In this document: piece by piece, positions 8,803-17,724 of the stretch
How positions within the stretch are numbered: position 1 is the stretch's first letter
How the letters are laid out: each line of letters starts with the position of its first letter
Assembly: GCA_031425275.1 (NCBI GenBank)
Contig: JANPJA010000057.1
Location: forward strand, 121,763 to 185,762
Reading direction: 5' to 3'
From: JAIVGV01 sp031425275
Lineage (GTDB): Bacteria; Acidobacteriota; Blastocatellia; Pyrinomonadales; Pyrinomonadaceae
DNA length: 64,000 nt
The notes under the pieces: model-generated
Seen by the model: the letters and a program-made list of their open reading frames with translations, nothing else
The model's database searches: none
Told to the model about the DNA's origin: nothing
Position numbers and translations under genes: made by a program

Positions 8803-9501
8803 CTAGTATTTGACAAGGTTGCCGTTGCGCAGCGAGGCGTCCGAGACGAGTTGCAGAACCGTGGGCGGCTGATAGTCGGCGCCGCCGGGAGTGCCGACCG
8901 CAGGCAACTGGACGCAGATGGAGATGACGACGTAGCGCGCGAGGGCCGGGAGGGCCGCCACCTCGTTGGCCACCAACGGGGCGCCGACGCTGGCGGGGGT
9001 GGCGTTGGCGATGTTGCAGTTGTTGGGGGTGGCCGTGTAGGTCACGCGCTCGCGGAAGTAGTGAATCGTGAGCGCGTTGACGGGAGCAATGACCGAAGTC
9101 GCGCCGTTGATGTCGCGGCGCACCAGATACCTCCCCTCCACCTGGCCGGCGACGAGCGTGTACTTCACGTCCTCGTTGGCGTCGGAGGCGACGGCGTTGG
9201 CGTTCAAGTTCGCGCGAATCCGGATCGAGCTTGCGTTAGAGTCCTGTGGCACAATGCCGTTGTCCAACAGCCCGAACCCCGCGTTCGTAACTTCGCGTGT
9301 GACGAGATCGAGCGTGCGCTGCGCGTCGGAGAGCGCCTCCGAGCGCCGGTTCTGGCGCGTCTTGACGTTGAAGAGCGAGATCAGCAGCGTGCTGGCCAAC
9401 GTCATCACGACGAGCGTCAGCCCCATGGCGATCATCAATTCGATCAGCGAGAAGCCGGCCTCGCCTGAGTTGTCGCGCGTCGGTTGTTGATATCGCACCA
9501 C
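8803..9501 (-). CDS. Minor pseudopilin, PilW-like
   Basis: Type IV minor prepilin of 232 aa. A short basic leader ends at G in EAGFSLIELMIAMG, a textbook prepilin peptidase site with Glu at mature position 5, followed by a hydrophobic helix. The globular part is variable and typical of PilW-sized minor pilins. It lies between the PilV-like and PilX-like genes with 9- and 36-base gaps, consistent with cotranscription. Confidence 0.85.
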   Translation of the reverse strand: MVRYQQPTRDNSGEAGFSLIELMIAMGLTLVVMTLASTLLISLFNVKTRQNRRSEALSDAQRTLDLVTREVTNAGFGLLDNGIVPQDSNASSIRIRANLNANAVASDANEDVKYTLVAGQVEGRYLVRRDINGATSVIAPVNALTIHYFRERVTYTATPNNCNIANATPASVGAPLVANEVAALPALARYVVISICVQLPAVGTPGGADYQPPTVLQLVSDASLRNGNLVKY

Positions 9502-9537
9502 GAAGTGTTCCTTTCGGCGAGGGCAGTTCGCGCACGG

Positions 9538-10032
9538 CTACTGCAAGTACGGGCCGGTAGATAGCGCGGCGCGGGTCGTCTGGAGCGTGACCGGCGCGTT
9601 GGAGTAGCCGATCCTGCGGCCCAGCGGCTGAACCCTGACGGTGATGGTCTTGCGCTTCACCGTGGCGGCGGGCGACGGGAGGCTGCCGGCACTATCGACG
9701 ATGGTCGTGGTGACTTGGAAGGTTCCGCCGCCGCCGCGCGTCACCGTCAGAGGGGCCGGGTTCGCCGGGGTGGCCGCGAGCGTCGCGGAGTCGAACGGGA
9801 GATTGCGCAACAGTTCGAGCCGCTGCTGCGCGACGGTGAGCGCAACCGTGCGGGTCACGCCGCCCGCGTTATTTTTAGCCGCGTAAACGAACAGCGAGGC
9901 CACGCCGAGAGCCCCGACCAACAAGATCAGCATGGCTAACGAAGTCTCGATGAGCGTGAAGCCCAACTGCCGCCGAGCCTTGTCCCCGCGCGGCCTGATC
10001 TCTTCCTTCATCCGACTGTTTTGGATGCTCAT
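9538..10032 (-). CDS. Minor pseudopilin, PilV-like
   Basis: Short prepilin with leader ending at G in QLGFTLIETSLAMLILLVGALG, cleavage before Phe, Glu at +5. A PilV-type segment AQQRLELLRNLPF follows the helix. I chose the ATG at 10032 (MSIQNS) rather than one nine codons upstream, because it keeps the leader compact. It is second in the minor pilin unit. Confidence 0.84.
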   Translation of the reverse strand: MSIQNSRMKEEIRPRGDKARRQLGFTLIETSLAMLILLVGALGVASLFVYAAKNNAGGVTRTVALTVAQQRLELLRNLPFDSATLAATPANPAPLTVTRGGGGTFQVTTTIVDSAGSLPSPAATVKRKTITVRVQPLGRRIGYSNAPVTLQTTRAALSTGPYLQ

Positions 10033-10118
10033 GTTGTCCTCACTTCCGACCCGTATCACGGCCGCGACCTGAAAGGTGTGACGCCCCGAACCTGCGGCCC
10101 CACAGTCCGGCCTACTAA

Positions 10119-10688
10119 TTAAGGGAGCCTCAACTTGGTATCGATGTTCGTGGTGCCGGTGATGTTCGTCGCGTTGACGGTAACTACCGGCGCTGTCGGC
10201 AAGTTGTAGGCTTCGCTGCCGGTCGCGATGTTGCCCCGATCGGATACGACCAACGGCGGCGCGTTGTTGTAGTAACCGCCCCTCAGCGAAATATTTGCCC
10301 CGGCGGAAGGAAGGCCGCGCTCGTCGAATCGGATCGTCACGGGTTGGGTAAAGTTGAACCTGATCCCGTCGGGCAAGACGATCTCGCGCGTTTGGGGCGT
10401 GCCCGTGCCCCTGAAATCGAGCGTGACGAGATACCTGTCATTCGATGTGATCCGGACGGATGCCATCTCCGCGACGGTGGCGGCCCGGCGTCGTTTCGAG
10501 TCGAGCCGCGCCTTCTCCAGATACTGAGCCAGAAGCTGCCGCGAGGTCGTGACGCGCATGGAGGTTTGCGCCCGCTGCTGGGCCACGGCCAGCGTGGCCA
10601 ACACGCCCGCGACGGCGAGGACGATCACCATCTCCAATATCGAAAACCCGCTCTCACGCACGTGCCTGCTCTTCGTTCGACTGTTCAT
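10119..10688 (-). CDS. Minor pseudopilin, GspH/FimT-like
   Basis: Prepilin of about 189 aa with leader MNSRTKSRHVRESG and cleavage before FSILEMVIVLAVAGVLA. It shows the GspH/FimT-type C-terminal beta domain pattern (RFDERGLPSAG resembles the FxxxG...G segment of that family). The start at 10688 has a good Shine-Dalgarno (AAGGAG, 10692-10697 on the minus strand) about 4-5 bases away; the longer frame upstream lacks a leader. It is first in the minor pilin unit, which begins after a terminator at 10861-10903. Confidence 0.85.
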   Translation of the reverse strand: MNSRTKSRHVRESGFSILEMVIVLAVAGVLATLAVAQQRAQTSMRVTTSRQLLAQYLEKARLDSKRRRAATVAEMASVRITSNDRYLVTLDFRGTGTPQTREIVLPDGIRFNFTQPVTIRFDERGLPSAGANISLRGGYYNNAPPLVVSDRGNIATGSEAYNLPTAPVVTVNATNITGTTNIDTKLRLP

Positions 10689-10860
10689 GTCGCTCCTTAC
10701 TCGTTCGCCCCGGGGGTTGATCCGTTGCGGACGGACGGGATAATCAGCCCGCCCTCCTTGTCCCTTGTGCAACCGGCATTCCATACGTGGCGGATTCGTG
10801 GGTTTCCCGTACATACGGGCCGTTTTCGTGCGTCGGGCGACAGGCGGCCCGCCGCCGTCA

Positions 10861-10903
10861 ATAAAAAATAAGAAGACACTTGTCACTTTGAGTAACAAGT
10901 GTC
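10861..10903 (-). terminator. Rho-independent terminator after the pilM-Roadblock operon
   Basis: On the minus strand a 9-bp stem (GACACTTGT/ACAAGTGTC) is followed by TTCTTATTTTTTATT. It separates the pilMNOPQ/Roadblock transcript from the minor pilin genes, so the latter probably need their own promoter. Confidence 0.75.
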
Positions 10904-10969
10904 GGCAACCGGTTCCTTAGCGAGGAAGGCTTGGCGGGGCGCGACGGCCCCGCCAAGCCGACCCGGCGT

Positions 10970-11338
10970 TCAGAACGTGAACTCGCGCGCGAGATCGAGT
11001 TCGGCCTTGCGCAGCTCGAAGCGCCCGCGGCCGAGGTTGCCGCCCTGCCCGAGCACGAGGACGAGGAAGTAGTCCTGCGCCATCAGACGCAGGAGGAAGT
11101 GGAACTGATCTGTCGAGACGATCAGCTCGCGGAGTTCGCCGAAGCCCATGTTGCCGCTCGCGCGCTGTGCGCCGCGCACGACGGAGATGAACTCGGCGGC
11201 GGCGATGTCGAGGTTGGCGTCGCGGCCGGCCTCGCCGAGGCACTTTTCGACGGCGATGCCGTCCGTGCCCATGATGAGCGCGCCGACGCTGCCTTCCACG
11301 CGCCCGAGGATCGAGTTGAGGTGTGCTTTGAAGCTCAC
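10970..11338 (-). CDS. Roadblock/LC7 domain protein (MglB-like)
   Basis: Single-domain Roadblock/LC7 protein of 122 aa (residues about 5-105). MSFKAHLNSILGRVEGSVGALIMGTDGIAVEK matches the family's N-terminal helix and first strands. Such proteins dimerise and act as GTPase-activating partners of MglA-type small GTPases that set pilus polarity. The gene lies 16 bases behind pilQ, inside the pilus operon. No MglA gene is visible in the window. Its role in pilus placement or switching is inference from location. Confidence 0.85.
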   Translation of the reverse strand: MSFKAHLNSILGRVEGSVGALIMGTDGIAVEKCLGEAGRDANLDIAAAEFISVVRGAQRASGNMGFGELRELIVSTDQFHFLLRLMAQDYFLVLVLGQGGNLGRGRFELRKAELDLAREFTF

Positions 11339-11354
11339 AGGTTTTATGTCCTCC

Positions 11355-13520
11355 TTACGGGCGGTCTGTGGCGGGCGGGGTCGTGCCCTGTCCCTGCGAG
11401 GGCTGGGCCGTCGTGCCTTGGGGCTGCGATGCCGGGGCCGTCGAGTTCGACCGCGGGTTGCCGAGCGGGACGGGCTGCGGGACGGTGGCCGTCCGGGTGG
11501 AGCTGGAGATCGACGCGGCCGTCGGGCGGCCGTTGTAGTCGGGCCGGTAGATGCGCGGCGTGATGAAGAAGAGGACTTCGTTCGTGTTGCGCACGGTGGC
11601 CTTGCGCTTGAAGAGGTTGCCGATGACTGGGATGCCGGAGAGGCCGGGCGTGCGCGCCTGCGTCTCGCCCTCGCTGTCGTTGAGGACGCCGCCGACGACC
11701 GTGGTGCCGCCGTCGGGGACGAGGACTTCCGTCTGCATCCGCTGCGTGTCGATGCCCGGCGTGCCGAGCGAGTTCGTCAACGAGCGGTCAACCGTATTGC
11801 TTTCGGCGACGATGCGGAGGATGACCGTGCCGGCGTCGGTGATTTGCGGCGTGACGGAGAGGCGCAAGGGCACGGAGACGAACGTCGTCGTGAAGACGAT
11901 GGCGCCGCCGTCGGCCGCGCCGCCCTGCGGCGTGATGACGGGAATCTGCGAGCCGCTCTCGATCTGGCCGGGGCGGTTGTTGAGCACGGTCAGGCGCGGC
12001 GTGGCGACGACCTTCGCCTGCCCCTTCGTCTCGGCGGCGGTCAGAACCAAACTGATCTGGGCCGTGCCGATGAGGCCGGTGGTCAGACCGAGCACGGTGC
12101 TCGGAAGGTTCGCGCCGAGTCCGTTACTTATGGCGGGGCCTAGGCCGGTGGGCACGCCGCCGGGGATCAGCGTCGAGACGGGGAACGTGTTGCCGCCGCC
12201 CTGAAGCTGCGTCCCCTGAACGGTGCCGAGCGCGGCGGCGGCGCCGTTGCCACCCGGCCCCGTCACCGCGAGGCCCGCGAGCTGGACGCCGAGGTCGCGG
12301 CTGAAGTTGCGTGTGGCGATGACGATGCGCGTCTCGATCTCGACCTGCGGCTCGGGCTGGTCTAACAGCGAGATGAGCGGGCGGATGTTCAACTCGATGT
12401 TCTCGCGCACGTCCGTGACGAGCAGCGTGTTGCTGCGGCCGTCAACCTCGACGCTCCCGCGTCGCGAGAGGCGGCGCGAGATGATCGGCAGGATGCCCTG
12501 ATCGGAGCCGCCGCGCGAGGCGTCGCCGCCCGTGCCGCCGTTGAAGCCTTCGCCGCCGGAGTTGCCGCCGGCGAAGTTGCCGGTCGAGCCGGCCTGCTGC
12601 GCGAGCGTGCCGCTGGCGCGGGCGTAGTTGAGGCGGAAGACTTCGGTGACGAGCGAGGAGTTGTCGAGCCGCGCTTCGGAGATGCGGGCCTGAGTGGCCG
12701 CCTCGTCGGCGAGAATGGCCTGCGTGGCGACGCGGAGGATGTTGCCGTTCACGTCCACGCCGAGGCGGTTGGCGCGGAGGATGGCGTCGAGCGCAAGATT
12801 CCACGGCACGTCCGAGACGTTGACCGTCACGGGCACGGCTTTAACCGAGGCGTCGATGACGAAATTCACGCCGTACTGCTCGGTGATGAAGAGGAGGATG
12901 TCGCGGATGTCGCTGTTGACGACGTTCAGATTGAGCGGCTCGCCGACGAAACCGGTCTGCCCGTAACGCTGGCCCTGCTGGGCGGGCGCGGTGCTAATCC
13001 TAAGCTCAGGTTCGGCGTTGCGGGGCGTCGGCGTCGGCGTCGGCGTCTGGGACGCGCGCGGCTGCTGCCGCGCCGCGCCCGACGTTGCGGCGGGCGTGAG
13101 ATCGACCACGAGATCGTTGCCCTCGATGTGCGTGCGCTCGCGCACGGCGGCGCGCAGTACGACGCGGAGTTGCCCGGTCTGCGTCACGCCGACGCGGCCG
13201 CGCGGCTCGACCGCGACGCTCTCGACGAGCGGCGAGTTGACCGCGTAGGCGGGCTGGAGGCGCGACACGTCCACGCCCGGCAGCTCGATGACGAGCGTGC
13301 GCTCGGCCGGGCGGCTGACGGCGTAGGCCATCGGCACCGTGCCCTCGACCGTGATGCGCGTCGAGCCGCCCTCGCTAACCGAGCGGAGGCTCAGGGCCGC
13401 GGCCGAGGCCGCGCGCGCGGCGGCCGCAAGACGCGGGGCCGGGAGGAGCGTGCAGAGACAGGCGAGGACGAGCGCGACCCGCATGATCTCATTCAGTTTT
13501 TTTCTTGTCAGTGAAGACAT
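11355..13520 (-). CDS. pilQ: Type IV pilus secretin PilQ
   Basis: Outer-membrane secretin ring subunit through which the pilus exits. A signal sequence (about residues 10-40) is followed by an AMIN domain (about 45-140), a short secretin/TonB N-terminal domain (NVVNSDIRDILLFITEQYGVNFV), an N1-type domain containing a Gly/Ser-rich insert (about 310-345) and the secretin core, including VPLRLSVTPQI and VPDGGTTVVGGV near the C-terminus. I use the second ATG (13520): AAAAGG stands 9 bases upstream, whereas it abuts the first ATG at 13529. About 720 aa, normal for PilQ. Confidence 0.92.
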   Translation of the reverse strand: MSSLTRKKLNEIMRVALVLACLCTLLPAPRLAAAARAASAAALSLRSVSEGGSTRITVEGTVPMAYAVSRPAERTLVIELPGVDVSRLQPAYAVNSPLVESVAVEPRGRVGVTQTGQLRVVLRAAVRERTHIEGNDLVVDLTPAATSGAARQQPRASQTPTPTPTPRNAEPELRISTAPAQQGQRYGQTGFVGEPLNLNVVNSDIRDILLFITEQYGVNFVIDASVKAVPVTVNVSDVPWNLALDAILRANRLGVDVNGNILRVATQAILADEAATQARISEARLDNSSLVTEVFRLNYARASGTLAQQAGSTGNFAGGNSGGEGFNGGTGGDASRGGSDQGILPIISRRLSRRGSVEVDGRSNTLLVTDVRENIELNIRPLISLLDQPEPQVEIETRIVIATRNFSRDLGVQLAGLAVTGPGGNGAAAALGTVQGTQLQGGGNTFPVSTLIPGGVPTGLGPAISNGLGANLPSTVLGLTTGLIGTAQISLVLTAAETKGQAKVVATPRLTVLNNRPGQIESGSQIPVITPQGGAADGGAIVFTTTFVSVPLRLSVTPQITDAGTVILRIVAESNTVDRSLTNSLGTPGIDTQRMQTEVLVPDGGTTVVGGVLNDSEGETQARTPGLSGIPVIGNLFKRKATVRNTNEVLFFITPRIYRPDYNGRPTAASISSSTRTATVPQPVPLGNPRSNSTAPASQPQGTTAQPSQGQGTTPPATDRP

Positions 13521-13765
13521 CTGGTTCATCCTTTTCGGCGTGTCCCGCCCCGCCCGGCCGCCACGCGCTAACGCTCATCGGGCCTCTCGGCCCCACTCTC
13601 AAGCGCGCGCCGCACAAAGCGGACGAATGGGTCGGACACGATTTGTCAAAAGCTCTTGGGCGCGCGCCGGTTCGAGGCAGGATTGATCGCGGCGCTGTGG
13701 GGTGGGATCGAGTGAGGCGGTGGCGGCGCCCTCCCGCGAAGGGGGGCGCCGCGCTCGCGGGGGTG

Positions 13766-14464
13766 TTAGTTGTCCTTCTCGGAGTCAGGCTTCTCGGAGT
13801 CAGGCTTCTCGGAGCCGGGCTTCTCGGACTTCGATTTCACGTCGTCGGCGGCCTCTGTGTTCTTAGGTTTCGCCTTGTCGGTGTCCTTGAGCTTGTCGGC
13901 CGCGGCCGCGAGCTGATCGGCGGGCGCGAACTTGCGCAGCGGCTTCATCTCGACGTTTACTTCGCGCCGGCCGTTAGTCCAGACCTGCTCGTGGCGGAAG
14001 ACGAGCCGGCCCTCTTCGATGGCGACGAGCTGGCCGTCGTAAAACTTCTCGCCGGGATAGACGACGTAGGAGAGCTTGATCGGCATCGCCTCGACCATCG
14101 CCGCGTAGCCGCGCGGCGTGCGGAAGATGCCGGTGATCTGCACCTCGCCGAGCAGCAACGCGACGGTCGGCTTCGGGGCGGTTTGCTGCGCGGTCATCGC
14201 GCGCACCCGCTGTTCCTTGAAGGCCTCGATGCGCGCCTTGATCGAAGGCGGCGCGACGACCGTAGGGGCGGCGGCGGGCTTTTTCTTCTCCACCATCTTC
14301 TTCGACCGCACGACGGGCGCGGACTTGATGAAAGGATCGGCCGATGCCGGGCGGTAGTTGGTACTCGCGTCCTGCGCCGCCGCGCCGGCGGCCGCGCCGC
14401 CGGCGACGGCGGCCGTGGCGAGGGTGCGCAGGATGATGCCGCGGATTCTCTTCGTGTAGTTCAT
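13766..14464 (-). CDS. pilP: PilP-like pilus assembly protein
   Basis: Position between pilO and pilQ and a central segment VALLLGEVQITGIFRTPRGYAAMVEA identify a PilP-type periplasmic protein that links the PilMNO platform to the secretin. An N-terminal hydrophobic segment with AAAGAAAQD looks like a signal peptide. The C-terminal tail is low-complexity: SEKP(G/D) is repeated, encoded by direct DNA repeats at about 13775-13830. The start at 14464 (MNYTKR) is preferred over one seven codons upstream. PilP divergence makes the name likely but not certain. Confidence 0.78.
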   Translation of the reverse strand: MNYTKRIRGIILRTLATAAVAGGAAAGAAAQDASTNYRPASADPFIKSAPVVRSKKMVEKKKPAAAPTVVAPPSIKARIEAFKEQRVRAMTAQQTAPKPTVALLLGEVQITGIFRTPRGYAAMVEAMPIKLSYVVYPGEKFYDGQLVAIEEGRLVFRHEQVWTNGRREVNVEMKPLRKFAPADQLAAAADKLKDTDKAKPKNTEAADDVKSKSEKPGSEKPDSEKPDSEKDN

Positions 14465-14526
14465 CTCGTCTCCCTGATTGTTCACGCCTCGCTGGCGGGC
14501 GGAGAACTGTTCGCCTCGTGGGCGGG

Positions 14527-15180
14527 CTATTCGGTCGCCTCGGTTTTTTCGGCCTGCTTATCCTTCTTGGTCGCCTTCTTTTTCTTCTCGGCCTTTTCCT
14601 TCTCTTCCTTCTGCTTCTGCAACTGCTCGTTCGAGACGTAGTAGGCGGTCAGGAGGAACTGCCCGTCAACGGTGCGGCCGCCGTTCTGCGAAGTCGTCTG
14701 CATGATCTTGAAATCCGAGATCGAGACGATGCGCTGGTAGGAGGCCATCTGCGAGAAGAAGTGGCCGAGCCGGTTGTAGGAACCAGAGACTTCAACCTCG
14801 ATGGGCTTGCCCGCGTAAAACTCTTCGAGGAAGTCGTCCTTCGGCGTGAACCGGCGCACGGAGAGTTCCCGCGCGCGATCCTGCACGCCCTGCAAGACGT
14901 TAGTCAGCTCGCGGTGCTCGGGCAGCAGCGAGAGCAACTCGGAGTGATCGGCCTGCGCCCGCGCGTAGGCGGCGCGGAACTCGCCGATGCGTTGCGAGGC
15001 GGCCTGCGCCTTGGCGTTGGCCGACTTCAGCGACGCCACCTCTTGCCCGACCGTCCCGGTCTCGGCGCGAATCCCGCTCGTCACCCCGAACCAGAAGCCG
15101 ACGTAGAGCAGCAAGGCCAGCCCCCCGAACACCGCCGCCTGCACGTACCAACTGAGACCCGTTAGAGTAAACTTTTTCAT
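14527..15180 (-). CDS. pilO: Type IV pilus inner-membrane protein PilO
   Basis: One N-terminal transmembrane helix (residues about 15-35), then a coiled-coil stretch (SLKSANAKAQAASQRIGEFRA) and the ferredoxin-like PilO core with VEVSGSYNRLGHFFSQMASYQRIVSI. The C-terminus is a highly charged lysine/glutamate tail. It follows pilN by 24 bases and has a good ribosome site (AAGGAG) before its ATG. It forms a heterodimer with PilN in the alignment complex. Confidence 0.88.
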   Translation of the reverse strand: MKKFTLTGLSWYVQAAVFGGLALLLYVGFWFGVTSGIRAETGTVGQEVASLKSANAKAQAASQRIGEFRAAYARAQADHSELLSLLPEHRELTNVLQGVQDRARELSVRRFTPKDDFLEEFYAGKPIEVEVSGSYNRLGHFFSQMASYQRIVSISDFKIMQTTSQNGGRTVDGQFLLTAYYVSNEQLQKQKEEKEKAEKKKKATKKDKQAEKTEATE

Positions 15181-15204
15181 GGCTCTCCTTTACTTCCCCC
15201 GCGC

Positions 15205-15978
15205 TCAACGAGTCGCGCCGGCCGTCCTGTCAACCAAGATCACTTCCGCGCCGTCCTTTGTCTTCACCGTTTTCTTGCCGTCACCAAGGTTAGCGGCGGC
15301 CTTTTGCTGCGCCGGCTGCGGCTGGCCCTGCGACTGCTGGCCGGGCTGGCCGGGCGCGGTGTACTTGCACTTGATGGTGAACACCACCGTCTCGGGCTTC
15401 GGCGCTTCCTTCTCGGACGCCTTGTCACCGGACTTCTCGGCGGGGGCTACTTCCACCGCCTGACGCTGCGTCTCGATGTTGACGTTGGCGAACAGGCCCG
15501 AAGAAAATTCGAGGCTGCGGCCGAAACCCGTGACGGCCGACTCGTTCGGCGAGTTGCCCATGATGGTCAACTCCTCGCCTTTCTGCTCGATGGTGGTCAG
15601 GAAAAAATTGGTGAGCTTGGGGAGGCGCTCGTTGATCGAGGAGAGGACGGCGACCGGCCCTTTCTGCGAGGCGCGGAGGCGCTTGATGGCGTCGATGCGC
15701 GTCTGCACTTCCTTCGTCTTCTGCTCCAGCTCGGCCTGCTCCTTCTTGATCGCGTCCATCTGACGCGCCAGCTCCTGCTGCTCCGACAGCTCGGTCTGCG
15801 CGGCCACGAGGTTCGCCCGCGCGCTCATCCAGTCGAGGCCCATCGCGAGGAACATCAGGCAGAAGACGGCGGCCGCGGTGAGCCCCAGCCGCGTGGACGG
15901 GCTGGAGACGCGCGACCCGATGCGCGCGACGCCGCGCGTCTGCTCCGTGACGGAATCCAACAAGTTAATCTTGATCAT
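15205..15978 (-). CDS. pilN: Type IV pilus assembly protein PilN
   Basis: Begins MIKINLL, the short cytoplasmic peptide that inserts in PilM, followed by a transmembrane helix (about residues 31-50), a coiled coil (about 60-100) and the PilN ferredoxin-like domain. The 257 aa length exceeds the usual 180-210 because of a C-terminal extension rich in Gln, Pro and Gly. The start codon follows the pilM stop directly, so the two genes are coupled. Confidence 0.88.
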   Translation of the reverse strand: MIKINLLDSVTEQTRGVARIGSRVSSPSTRLGLTAAAVFCLMFLAMGLDWMSARANLVAAQTELSEQQELARQMDAIKKEQAELEQKTKEVQTRIDAIKRLRASQKGPVAVLSSINERLPKLTNFFLTTIEQKGEELTIMGNSPNESAVTGFGRSLEFSSGLFANVNIETQRQAVEVAPAEKSGDKASEKEAPKPETVVFTIKCKYTAPGQPGQQSQGQPQPAQQKAAANLGDGKKTVKTKDGAEVILVDRTAGATR

Positions 15979-17034
15979 CTAGGCCATCACTCCTCTCAGC
16001 GCGAGCCCGACGGCCACGGCCATCTCCGGCACGACTGCGCTCAGGTACTCGGGGTCGTAGCGCCGCCCGTTGATCTTGATCTTGCGGAACGGGTCGAGGA
16101 ACTCGACCGCGACCGAGAAGCGTTCGGCGAGGAAGTCCGCGATGCCGGGGAGCTTCGAGCCGCCGCCGGAGAGCAGAATTTTCTGCACCTGACCGGTGTC
16201 GGAGGTGGCGCGGTAGAAGTCGAAAGTCTTTTGCACTTCGAGCGCCAGCATGTCGGAGACGCTCTCGAAGATGGGCGCGAGGTTGTGCGCCTCCGACTCG
16301 CCCGGGGCCTTGCCCGTGCGCTTCATTTGCTCGGCCTGCTCGAACGTGAGGCCGAACTCCTTCTGGAGCGCGGACGTGTACTGGTTGCCGCCGAACGCTA
16401 CGTCGCGGGTGAAAATGCTGCGCACGCCCTGCACGATGTTGATGTTCGAGGTCGAGGCCCCGACGTTCAACAGCGCGACGGTCAGGTCGGCCTGCGGCTC
16501 GTAATTCACCTCGTAGCAGTTCTGGAGGGCGAAGGCGTCCACGTCGATGATCACCGGGAGCTTGCCCGCGAGTTGGATGGCCTGCTTGATGTTGGCGACC
16601 GAGTCGCGTTTGCAGGCGGCCATCAGCACGTGGAGCGAGTCCGGCGTTTTGCCGACCACCTGGTAGTCGAGCGACACGTCCGTGATGTCGAACGGGATGT
16701 GCTCCTCGGCGTGCCAGTCGATGGACTCTTCCAACTCCTCGTCGCTCATCGGCGGGACGAGTATGTTCTTGACGATGACTGAGCTGCCCGAGACGCCCGC
16801 CGCCACCGCCGTCGTCTTAATCTGGTTGGCCTGAAAGACGTGCGCGATGGTGTGCGAGACGGAGTTCAGCTCCATGATCTGACCATCGACTACGGTGTCG
16901 GGCTGGAGGCCCTCGTGGGCGAGGCTCGCCAGCGTCAGGTTGCCGGGCTTGCCCTGCAACTCGACGACCTTGACCGAGCTTGAACCGATGTCCAACCCGA
17001 CCAGATTCTTGTGCTTGCCGTTACGTTTGAACAT
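15979..17034 (-). CDS. pilM: Type IV pilus assembly ATPase-like protein PilM
   Basis: Actin-like cytoplasmic ring protein. GLDIGSSSVKVVEL is the phosphate-1 motif at residues 14-27, and LLSGGGSKLPGIADFLAERF is the C-terminal adenosine motif. Length 351 aa is typical. It is first in the pilMNOPQ operon, about 460 bases downstream of the predicted transcription start. Confidence 0.92.
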   Translation of the reverse strand: MFKRNGKHKNLVGLDIGSSSVKVVELQGKPGNLTLASLAHEGLQPDTVVDGQIMELNSVSHTIAHVFQANQIKTTAVAAGVSGSSVIVKNILVPPMSDEELEESIDWHAEEHIPFDITDVSLDYQVVGKTPDSLHVLMAACKRDSVANIKQAIQLAGKLPVIIDVDAFALQNCYEVNYEPQADLTVALLNVGASTSNINIVQGVRSIFTRDVAFGGNQYTSALQKEFGLTFEQAEQMKRTGKAPGESEAHNLAPIFESVSDMLALEVQKTFDFYRATSDTGQVQKILLSGGGSKLPGIADFLAERFSVAVEFLDPFRKIKINGRRYDPEYLSAVVPEMAVAVGLALRGVMA

Positions 17035-17502
17035 AAGCGATTAGTCCCTGCTGCCTTGTCTGGCTTTCCGGCGGAGGTCGCGACGCAGGCGTGCGCGGAT
17101 GCGGCGGACTCTGGAGCGCGGCGTGCGGAGCGAAGTCTTCGCGCGCGTTTGGATGGTAGGGGTCATCAGGTGGCCTGCTTCGCAGGCGATGCGTGTTTCG
17201 CTTGCGCTGAACATGGGAGGGGTTCGGATGTGACCGAAATGGCTGTCTGAAGTGTTGCGGGAATTGTCGGCGGGCGGGTTGAGGGGCCGGGGCCGTGGGG
17301 TCTTCTGACTGCACTGAAGACGCATCGGCTCCCTTTCGGCAACCCGGCCGAGTCAAACGCGCTGACTTTACAGCGTCGCCTGACTCCCGTCGGCTTTGCG
17401 GCCTCCGCTCGCGCGGAGTGTGCCTTTATCGTTTGAGTTTCAAAGAAACTAGTCGCTTCGATTTACTTACTGCGAGGCGAAAGACGCCTGCTTCCGTCTG
17501 AA
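17035..17502 (-). other. Long 5' leader of the pil operon
   Basis: About 460 bases lie between the predicted transcription start near 17496 and the pilM start. I see GC-rich self-complementary stretches but no convincing gene, and no riboswitch class I recognise. The length could accommodate a regulatory RNA element or a further promoter nearer pilM. Confidence 0.5.
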
Positions 17503-17531
17503 ACTATAACTTACGGCTTATTTAGTGTCAA
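17503..17531 (-). promoter_or_regulatory. Sigma-70 promoter of the pil operon
   Basis: On the minus strand TTGACA (17526-17531) and TATAGT (17503-17508) are separated by exactly 17 bases in locally AT-rich DNA. This is the best promoter match in this part of the window and points towards pilM. Confidence 0.75.
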
Positions 17532-17724
17532 CAAGATTTTTGGATGTTTAAATTATAGTCGTTGCAATGGGTTACTAATGCACCTGTTGGGTTTCCGTGG
17601 GTTTTCTGGAAGCGGTTGGCGGGGATTCCAGAAATCTCCAAAGGTGAATTAATCGGTTGAGACTCGCAATGATTGCGGTGGGAAGATTCTTGCTTGCGGC
17701 CCGTCTGGAAGCTAGGATGCAGAG

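Noticed and set aside
7918..9468. 516-codon plus-strand open frame
   Set aside because: It lies opposite the pilX- and pilW-like genes with proper prepilin leaders.
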